A DNA stretch of 64,000 bases from Erythrobasidium yunnanense. Its lineage: Eukaryota; Basidiomycota; Cystobasidiomycetes; Erythrobasidiales; Erythrobasidiaceae. The stretch lies in assembly GCA_001600175.1 (NCBI GenBank), contig BCJC01000002.1, forward strand, positions 1,432,318 through 1,496,317, given 5' to 3'. Positions 55,886 to 64,000 of this stretch are shown here, piece by piece. The translations under genes and the position numbers were made by a program. The notes under the pieces were generated by a model that saw only the letters and a list, made by a program, of their open reading frames with translations, had not been told where the DNA came from and ran no database searches. Every line of letters starts with the position of its first letter. Position 1 is the first letter of the stretch.

Positions 55886-58473
55886 TCAATGGTTGTCCCG
55901 CGGGACACCATACGTTTCTGCGATGCGCTGATACTTGATGGCTGACTTCATAACCATTCCCTCCGAGAGCTGATCCGCATCCTGTCTGAAAATATGCTGC
56001 CACGGTGTTTGCGTAGGAGGCATTTTCATCGGACCCTTCTTTTTGCGTTCCGCTAGCTCTTCGTCACTGATCTTGACATCGACTCTTCGCTTCAGGAGGT
56101 CTACGCGTAGGATATCACCGTCTTGGACGTAAGCTAGGACACCACCAGCAGCAGCTTCTGGAGAAGCATTTAAGATGGAAGGAGAACCAGATGTTCCTGA
56201 TTGTCGACCGTCACCGATACAAGGCAGCTCTGATATGCCCTTCTTGATCAGCTCGCCTGGCGGCTGCATGTTGACGACCTCCTGCTTGAGGGTTTAGCAA
56301 AGCATTCCGCACTGCTTGAAAAGTTACCTACGGCAGATCCAGGGTATCCAAGCGGGCCGGCTCCCCTCATGATCAGGATCGTTCGGTCAGTGATCTTGGT
56401 AGGCGTCTCCTCAATGACATGATGGTAATGTTCAGGACCTTCAAAGACTGCTATCGGGCCTTCGAATGCCATCGGATCTTCAGGATTCGAAAGGAATTGT
56501 TCGAAGAAATATGGTGAGATGACGGAAGCTGTGAAGGGTAATACGTTAGCCTTAACAACTGCTTATAAAGCCAGATCAGCTTACTCTTCATGATGGCACT
56601 GTCGAATAACGATCCCTTCATGTTCAAGAAGCCGGCTTTCTCCTTCACAGGCCTTTCGACAGTCTTGATGACTCGGCTGTCCCAGGTGATCTTGCCTTCG
56701 CAGTTCTCCTTGATGGTCTTGCCATTGACAGTCAATGCATCTGGGTGAGGTAACAGCCCGGCGCGTAAAAGCTCCGCAATTACAGCTAAACAGAACAGCT
56801 CGTCAATATCACGCTCCGCTATGATACGCCGTGTACTCACAAGGAAGGCCTCCGGCTCGGTGGTACTCCTCGCAAAGCCATTCTCCAGCTGGTTGTACGT
56901 TGACGAGCAGAGGGAGCTCGTATCCTACTCGTTCCCAATCATCGCATGAGAGCTCCACACCCATGTGCTTCGCGACAGCGATCAAATGGATGGGCGCGTT
57001 CGTAGATCCTCCAATGGCGGTATTGACTGCGATCGCATTCTCGAATGCTTGTTTCGTCATAATGTCCGATGGCTTGAGATCTTCTCTGACCATGTCTACG
57101 ATACGGAGACCGGTGTTCTGCATCAGATATGCTCCGTCAGCACTGCCTATGAAAGCGGAACATAACTCAACCTACGTAAGCACTTTGACCTCGTTCCCGA
57201 TACCTATATTGATTATGATCAGAGAATGTGCTCCAGTTATTATAATGCGCTTACGGTGCAGGGATACTGCTCGACCCCGGTAGTGACATACCCAACGCCT
57301 CGGCGAGTGCGTTCATGGTGGAAGCCGTTCCTGCGGACCCAGGTCAGTCGCACGCACTCCACCTCGTAGCCCGAGGCACCTACCCAGCGTGTTGCAGTGC
57401 CCGACCGAAGGAGCTGCGGCTGTCGTTACATCCAAGAACTCGCTAAAGTCGATCTCTCCAGCTGCTAGACGCTTTCGCTGTGCCCAAACGATCGTCCCTG
57501 AACCAGCAAGAGCTTCCTTGCTATATCCATTCAGCATCGGTCCAACATTGAGTGAAAGTGCTGGGATGTTGACTGTTGCAGCAGCCATCAGTAAAGCTGG
57601 AGTCGTCTTGTCACATCCTCCCAGTAAAACCACTCCGTCAAGAGGATAGCCAAAAAGCACTTCTACGAGTGACAGGTAGGCCAAGTTGCGATCTAGTGCT
57701 GCTGTGGGACGCTTGCCGGTTTCCTGATATACTCGGTCAGAGGGGCTACTATACGTTGAGAGATAGTCTATACCTGGATAGGATGGCAAGGGAATTCAAG
57801 GGGAGTCCCTCCGGCTGCAATGATACCTGCTCGAACACGCTTTGCAAGAACAAGGTGATGTCGATTGCAGGGCGAGAGGTCTGCATACATCATACACCTC
57901 GTCAGTTGCACTGATTGTATGCAAAGTGAGAAGAAGCAGCTCACCAGATCCAGTCTGGGCAATACCGATAATAGGTCTTGTCGGATCGTTAATTTCTGGC
58001 ATAGTCAGGCCGAAGTTGAGGTATCGCTCGATGTACAGAGCAGTCATTCCTTGATGATAGGAGAATAGTCAGCATCATCGAATGTCCGCCTGCCTGGGAT
58101 ACAGCATACCTGGGTTGTGGGCTAGCCGAATATCCGGAAGGTTAGCAGAGCATCTCGGTCAGCATGGAAGACTGAAGCATACGGTTGTTGAACCATGATT
58201 GACTGAGCGACAACGCAGTCAGAGGTAGTTCCTGAATTCATAGCTCCGATACGGCAAGGCTCACGAGCGCAATGGCTTCAGCTCATGCTGCGTTGTGCTT
58301 CCATTCTGCGCAGCTTGGTTCTTCAAGTTCTGAAAAGCTTCTTCTGCGACTCTTGCGCGTTCGAGGGCCGCTTGCAGTTGGCCTTGCAGGTCGGCTTCGC
58401 TGATCTCGGAGTCTCTCTCTTTCGAACTGCAGGGCTTGGAACAGCTGGCGCATTGAGCAGGAGTACAAGTCAT
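55886..58473 (-). CDS. IlvD/Edd-family [2Fe-2S] dehydratase, probably sugar-acid type
   Basis: Exon 1 (from [18 protein letters not shown]) has a Cys-rich start and a charged helix. It joins across an intron to LKPLRSQSWFNNP, then a 12-nt exon at 58110-58121 encoding most of HNPG, then [15 protein letters not shown]. The three cluster cysteines are in [19 protein letters not shown] and SVGHCNTLG. Later blocks are [116 protein letters not shown]. The family includes branched-chain dihydroxy-acid dehydratase and L-arabinonate/D-xylonate dehydratases. [10 protein letters not shown] and MTALYxER favour the sugar-acid branch. No clear mitochondrial presequence, which also argues against ILV3. About ten short introns. 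Substrate is inferred. Confidence 0.85.
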
Positions 58474-60065
58474 CTTGGATGCAGTGTAATATCGTTGGTC
58501 GCAAAGAAACAACAACAAATCAAAGGCCTGCTATACGCCAGGCCGTTTCTAACCGATAGCGGAATACGGGAAAGACCCACTCGGGGGATATCTGATGCAC
58601 AGTATCAGGAACGACCGCAAGAACAACCTCAAGTGACTGAATATCTGCATCGAGGAGAGTTGCTGTTCTCGGCAGTCCCTGATGTCACACTGCCATCTCA
58701 AGCTCGCGTGTTGCATGTTCAGAACATCTGGGCAATCGATCTAACCACTTCTGCCCTCCGCATACTCATGATACGCGATATAGTCATGCTGGATGCTGCG
58801 GCCTTCAGCGATTTTACTCATTGCTCAAATTTCAGCCTCTCCAGCTTTCCCTAAAAATTCCTGGTCAAACCACCTGGATGCATCGTACGCTGGTCCCCTG
58901 AGCCCGTGCTCAAGCAACCGTAAGACGATGATGATATCCACCTTCGTCTGTTCATCTGATGGACTGCTTGAACGGTCAGAGAGCATGTCTGGCTGCTGGC
59001 CATATCAGAATTGAAATGGTAAGACGTTCTTAGCGAGCCGAACATTCGAATAATCGCATGTGGTATAGATATTGAAGCACTGGCGGTGGTAGCTGACATC
59101 TTCTACAGCTCGACTGCCGCCCTCGAGATTCGAAATACGAAGGAGAGGCGGTCAGCGCACTCCTGAGCAGACTGATCAGCTCACAAACCGCATCATGTAT
59201 GTACCAAATCCGATGGTATTGCCCAATAAACCTGAAGACCCTCCAGATGTCGTCAGATTCGAGCATGTCCGGTAGGGTTTCTGCGGCAGCCCATCGAAGC
59301 ATGCTAGCACATGCTAGCACGATGTAGGCTGCATGTCTGTAACTCTGTAGCCTGAGAGGTGGTCGCAAAACTTGAGCTTTCATGTGCCTTCGCAGCAATG
59401 GGTTCGGACGCGATACAAGCGGCTTGCGCCCTGAGACGCTGATCGCTCGACTTGGAGTTGAGCACTTATGTTGCACATATGTATGCTCAGATGAGCGTAG
59501 GGCTCTGACAGTCGTATATATCATTATGAAATGAGACCTCTTGCAGCAGATCTAGATTCCTCTCGCCCTGAGCTTCTCGACGAACGTCGCGTCGGAAGGT
59601 TACCAGAGGTGTAATAATTGTTGTCTGAGGAACGTTTCAAGCGTATAGAAGCAGCTTTTCATCAAGAAAATTCTGTAAACACACGCCGGCAAGAGCAAGG
59701 TGAGTGAGCCGGAGTGCGCGAGAAGGTTGTTGCGATACTATACACGCAGGGGAACGCAGTGGAGCTCCTGAACTCCGATGCTGAGCCCTCAAGGAGAGTG
59801 TGCTTACTGCGGAGTCCAGATGATTGCTCCTGTCATTGCGCATGAGGGCGGCCGAAAATTCTGACTTTTGCACGAGTTGCCGGTCAAGCCGGGCTCAGGT
59901 GATCTTATTCTTGGTATTGCCTGGCTGCTGCTGCTGTGCACACGCATCGACGTGTCTCAATTCTGAGAAACAGATCATATCGTATTGCTGCCTCTTTCCC
60001 TCCTGATTTCTCAACTCGAATCGTATCAACTCCGACAAGTTCCTCGAGCGCCCTGACCCTTGGCA
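58474..60065. other. 1.6-kb divergent region upstream of the dehydratase and PAL
   Basis: It holds both promoters. Open frames (for example 59030-59524 minus, 59637-59873 minus) show no family content. A tandem duplication of the 11-mer catgctagcac lies near 59297-59319. No RNA gene recognised. Confidence 0.45.
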
Positions 60066-60073
60066 TATATAAG
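60066..60073 (+). promoter_or_regulatory. TATA box of PAL
   Basis: The sequence tatataag lies 59 bp before the PAL start codon, a suitable place for a fungal core promoter with a short leader. TATA boxes mark regulated genes, which fits PAL. Confidence 0.5.
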
Positions 60074-60131
60074 ACGATCTGCATCTGCTCGCATCCAGCT
60101 TAACTCTGCCCCATTCACCAACCCTGTGATA

Positions 60132-62632
60132 ATGCACCTCAATGGAAACGGAAAATCCCACGTAGCCGATGGCCTCTCGTATGCTTCAGCTCAACTCGTA
60201 TCGCCGAGGAGGTCGAATCTGGGCTGACGTGGTCGCAGTGCGCCCTTCCCTACTGCTTCGCAAATCGAACAGCTTAAGAACAACAAGTCGAGCAAAGTCT
60301 CTGTCGATGGCCGAACCCTCACTGTTGCAGACGTCGTAGCGGTTGCCCTACATGGCACGAAGGTCGAGCTCTCTCAGGACGCCTTGGCTCGTGTAGAGGC
60401 GAGCGTCAACTTCTTGGAAGAGAGAAAGCATCTATCTCTCTATGGAGTAACCACTGGATTCGGAGGTAAAGAGCCTCGAATAGCCGGAAACTCCGAACAA
60501 TTTCTGATGTAATCTACAGGCTCGGCAGACACAAGAACCAGCGATGTACACGCGCTGCAGGTCTCCCTGCTCGAGCACCAGCTCTGCGGTTTCTTGCCCA
60601 GATCTGGCAGCTACGAGGCTCTCACCCAGCATGCTATGCCAAGAGAGATCGTCAGGGGTGCCATGCTCATCAGAGCCAACTCCCTGGCTAGAGGTCACTC
60701 TGGTGTCAGATGGAAGGTTCTTCAGGCCCTGGTCAACTTCATCAATAACGGTGTCGTTCCTTGCGTTCCTCTCAGAGGCAGCATCTCCGCCAGTGGAGAT
60801 CTGTCACCTGTGAGTGGAAAATACACAGCAGGCCAAATATATGGCTAAACTCGTTGCGACCCAGCTTTCATACATCGCCGCCTCAATCTGTGGTCATCCA
60901 GATATCAAGATCTTCGATACAGCTACTTCCACCATTCTGTCTGCACAAGAGGCTATCTCCAAATATAACCTCGAGAAGATCACTCTTGCTGCAAAGGAGG
61001 GTCTCGGACTCGTCAATGGAACAGCTGTTTCTTGCGCAGCCGGTACACTGGCTCTGTATCAGGCCGAGTCACTTGCTGTCATGACACAGACGGTCACTGC
61101 CTTGACAACTGAAGCTTGTGAGTGCCATCTGCTTCGAAGAGCAGATTAGACGCTGACTAACACGTTTCCCAGTAATCGGTCAAGTCGGCTCCTTTGAGAC
61201 ATTCCTTCACGACACTGCTCGACCTCATCCTGGTCAAGTCAAAGTGGGAGAGAATGTACGCGAGCTGCTAAATGGCAGCAAGCTAGCCATACACGAAGAA
61301 GGCGAAGTAGCCATCCAGGACGATGTCGGTATCCTCCGACAAGATCGATATGCTCTCCGAACATCTCCTCAGTGGATTGGACCTCAGTTGGAGACGCTGC
61401 AACTCGCTCGCTCGCAGATCGAGGTGGAAATCAACTCCACGACCGATAACCCTCTCATCGATGTCGAGGGAGGCAAGATGTAAGCGCTGCGCGATTTCAG
61501 GTCTTCGAAGTCAAGATGCTGAGAGAAATGTGATAGCTGGCACGGAGGAAACTTCCAGGCCGTAGCTGTCGCCCAAGCTATGGACGCGACTCGTCTCGTT
61601 CTACAGAATCTAGGCCGTCTATCGTTCGCTCAGCTTACAGAGCTGGTCAAGTAAGCTGAGATAGCTTTACGTTATTCGAAGATTTGCTAACGATCGCTTT
61701 AGCTGCACCATGAACCGCGGTCTACCAGGCAATCTAGCAGGAGACGAGCCAAGGTGAGTATTTCCGTTGCGAAAATCAGACTTCCATCTGACGTTTGATC
61801 AGCACAAACTATCACTGCAAGGGTCTCGACATCCACTCTGCTGCCTATACTTCCGAACTTGGCTTCTTGGCCAATCCTGTCTCCAGCCAGTAAGGGAATC
61901 AAGCGCATTTATGTCTGTCTGGAATCTGAGTTGTAACTCTCCAGCGTCCAATCTACCGAGATGCATAACCAGAGTGTCAACAGCTTGGCTTTAATCTCAG
62001 CAAGAAAGACTCTCGAAGCCAACGATGTCCTCTCCCTTCTTCTTTCTACCCACCTCTATGCCGTCTGTCAGGCTATCGATCTTCGTCTTTGGGATGTCAG
62101 GTTCCAGGCTCAAGTGAAGGCTCTGCTTGAAGACTCTGTTTCGAAGCACTTCGGCTCCTACATCCAGGGTGATGCTTTGAGCCGCCTGAACAAGACGCTG
62201 TCCATCAATATGTTCAAACGCCTGGAGGATACCACATCATGGGATTCCCAAGCTCGCTTTGACGATCTAGCCCTGCACCTTACGGGCATCCTCGTTGCTC
62301 CTCTTGTCGCTGCTCAAGCATCAGGCGAGGCTCTTGCGGCCGTAGGAGCATGGCAGTCAAGCTTCGCGTCTTCATCAGTCGCTCTCTACCGCAAGCTCCG
62401 GGACGAGATGCACGTCTCTGGCAAGAACATCTCGGAAGCCAAGGAGAACATGGGTCGCACCTTCTCCGTCTACGAGTGCATCAGACAGGATCTCGGTGTC
62501 ACTGTCAGACGCGGAGATGTCGCAGAGGGTAAGCATGGAGTCAGCATCGGATCAAACGTCAGTATCATCGTCGAGGCGCTGCGGGACGGCACCCTCCTTC
62601 GAGCTGCTGGCAAGTCGCTTTCAGTTCTGTAA
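60132..62632 (+). CDS. PAL: Phenylalanine ammonia-lyase
   Basis: Start [16 protein letters not shown]; about seven short introns. Conserved parts: [12 protein letters not shown] then SADTRT across an intron, containing the active-site Tyr loop; [34 protein letters not shown] with Ala-Ser-Gly, which cyclises to the MIO electrophile; [98 protein letters not shown]; then, after further introns, [20 protein letters not shown]. It converts Phe to trans-cinnamate and ammonia. In basidiomycetes it serves Phe breakdown and sometimes secondary metabolism. Tyr use cannot be told from sequence. The end [20 protein letters not shown] is typical of fungal PAL. Confidence 0.93.
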
Positions 62633-63196
62633 GCTATGTATACTGGCATGGGTACTAGCTGCATAGGTTTGTATACCCATCCCGCATCTGTCATCATCGT
62701 CCAAGCCTATATCTTGAGTATGTGCTATGCGCTTCGCATTCTTTCGGCTGCATGGATGTAGTGATCAGTAGTACGGAGAAGCTATAATGACTTGGAATAC
62801 ATCAACAGCGTCTTCGTCTTGAGATCGTCCACCGTGTTTGGAGTCCTTATCGCTCTTGCCTTCCTTTCTTTCGCCTAAAATCGCAAAACCCCAAGTTGCA
62901 AGCTCGACGTTCGCCAGCAGTCGCGCAGGCTTACTACACACTTTCTGGCCGCAGTGCTTGGATGTAGGTGTACTCTCTATACGCCGCTGCCGCCTTTACG
63001 GTTCCTGCAAATTCGAACTGACCATCCAAGTCCTGTCTTTTCGCTCTCTTTTTGGCCGACAAAAACAATGCAATTATCGCAGGCGATATCTCAGTCTTGA
63101 ATTTACAAGGGCGGACTACCTAAGTGACCACCTCTGGTCTGCAAGGGCAGCATAACTCTTCCTACGAAAATCCCCGAGTCAATTTTCCTTTCTATC
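62633..63196. promoter_or_regulatory. Intergenic region upstream of the CPSase gene
   Basis: About 560 bp with the PAL 3' UTR and the promoter and leader of the next gene. I did not find a clear arginine-attenuator-type uORF; that peptide belongs with the small subunit in other fungi. Nothing else seen. Confidence 0.45.
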
Positions 63197-64000
63197 ATGC
63201 ACTCCCTTCGAAGTTCGCAGTCGATAGCGCTGCGTACTATCAGCAAGCGTACATGCTCATCAACACTCTTGCGAAGCCATAGACTTCATTCTCTGGCTGG
63301 CGCAAAGTCCGCAAGCTCGGCCCTGAACCGCAATGCTCGCACTCTTTCGACATCTGCCATTTCTCGCGACCTCAAAGTAGAGAGTGGTACACTCAGCTCC
63401 CCTTCCGACCTCGCTCGCAAACTTTCAGAGAAGGTGCTTCCTCGGATACCCCGGCCGGACGTCAAGAAGGTTCTTGTCGTAGGAAGTGGTGGTCTGTCCA
63501 TTGGGCAAGCAGGCGAATTTGACTACTCAGGTGTGTGACCCTGCGATTCTGTCCTTCTTCCGACAGCCAGCGAGGGTGGGAAGGCTATCATTGTGATGAA
63601 CAAAAACTTTTGAACAATCGCTGCGTTCTTTCTGAAAGCGCAAGCTTAATGTGGTGTTTTATCTGTCGAAAGGCAGAAGGATAATTTGCGTCTGAGATAG
63701 CCTTCTCCCCCTCCATCATTCCCATACAACTCGAAAATACAAGGGAGCTCTTCGCTGAGACAGATGCTGTTATGCAGGTTCGCAAGCTATCAAGGCCTTA
63801 CGCGAGTCCAATGTAGAGACCATTCTTATCAATCCAAACGTAAGTTATCTAGCTTCTTTGACTGCGACGAACAGCGCTCAAATACTTTCCTGTAGATCGC
63901 AACCATCCAAACTTCTCATCATCTTGCAGATGAGGTATACTTCTTGCCTGTCACTGCCGACTACGTCGCCTATGTCATCGAACGCGAGCGTCCCGATGGT
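63197..64000 (+). CDS. CPA2: Carbamoyl-phosphate synthase large chain, arginine-specific, mitochondrial (5' part)
   Basis: The 3' end is cut by the window. Start [20 protein letters not shown] begins an Arg/Ser-rich presequence running to about residue 60 ([16 protein letters not shown]). The synthetase N-terminus follows: [20 protein letters not shown], joined over an unusually long intron (about 63531-63777, near 250 nt) to [21 protein letters not shown] short intron leads to [20 protein letters not shown] and [15 protein letters not shown] at the edge. The [19 protein letters not shown] block is the ATP-grasp domain start of CarB/Cpa2. A separate large chain with presequence indicates the arginine enzyme rather than the pyrimidine CAD/Ura2 fusion. 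Yeast Cpa2 is cytosolic, so the presequence is a difference shared with many other fungi. Confidence 0.88.

Noticed and set aside
58285-58854. 189-codon plus-strand frame opposite the first exon of the dehydratase
   Set aside because: The minus strand gives an exon that splices in frame into the conserved core; the plus frame has no motif.
55886-64000. Possible metabolic gene cluster (dehydratase, PAL, CPSase)
   Set aside because: The enzymes belong to separate primary pathways, and no tailoring enzyme, transporter or pathway regulator lies among them.

Overview
The window is nuclear DNA of a basidiomycete fungus. The genes are dense, lie on both strands, and are cut by many short spliceosomal introns (about 50-75 nt, GT...CTRAY...YAG). 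The protein families are fungal: Zn2Cys6 activator, Nrd1, Atp11, PAL, DUF1996. I cannot name the species; a yeast-like or dimorphic Pucciniomycotina or Ustilaginomycotina lineage is a guess.

Layout. 0-5 kb: the 3' end of a vigilin/Scp160 KH-domain gene and a Zn2Cys6 regulator. 5.2-8.0 kb: a complete-looking Mutator-like (MULE) DNA transposon with an intact two-exon transposase, imperfect terminal inverted repeats, an 11-bp target-site duplication and three identical 92-bp repeats at one end. 8.6-22 kb: a NIPA-type Mg2+ transporter, an RNase P/MRP Rpr2/Rpp21 subunit, a coiled-coil nuclear-looking protein sharing a 78-bp divergent promoter with a SIRT4-like sirtuin, an Lto1 homologue, a PAPS/nucleotide-sugar transporter, a secreted DUF1996 protein and a 61-aa four-exon gene. 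22-33 kb: a large EST1/SMG6-like PIN protein, a leukotriene-A4-hydrolase-type aminopeptidase, and mitochondrial ATP11 divergent from an unknown acidic protein.

34-40.5 kb is the most unusual stretch. It holds two neighbouring pairs of unrecognised paralogues (34.1/35.2 kb and 37.9/39.0 kb) with VPS26 between them, plus a further unrecognised gene. The second member of the second pair is interrupted by a stop codon. This looks like a local nursery of lineage-specific genes.

41-64 kb returns to conserved genes: a CCC1/VIT1 iron-manganese transporter, an ArfGAP, the four-RRM Nrd1-type regulator, a tentative small membrane protein, MTO1, cytosolic AsnRS, an IlvD/Edd-type dehydratase with a 12-nt micro-exon, phenylalanine ammonia-lyase with a TATA box, and the start of the arginine-specific carbamoyl-phosphate synthase large chain.

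Most neighbours are unrelated housekeeping genes. I see no metabolic gene cluster, no virus-like element and no tRNA or rRNA gene. Coding coordinates run from start codon to stop codon and include introns. Splice sites were placed by eye from motifs and reading-frame continuity; for the transposase, NIPA, Rpr2, sirtuin, transporter, KH and 61-aa genes the spliced lengths were summed and are multiples of three.
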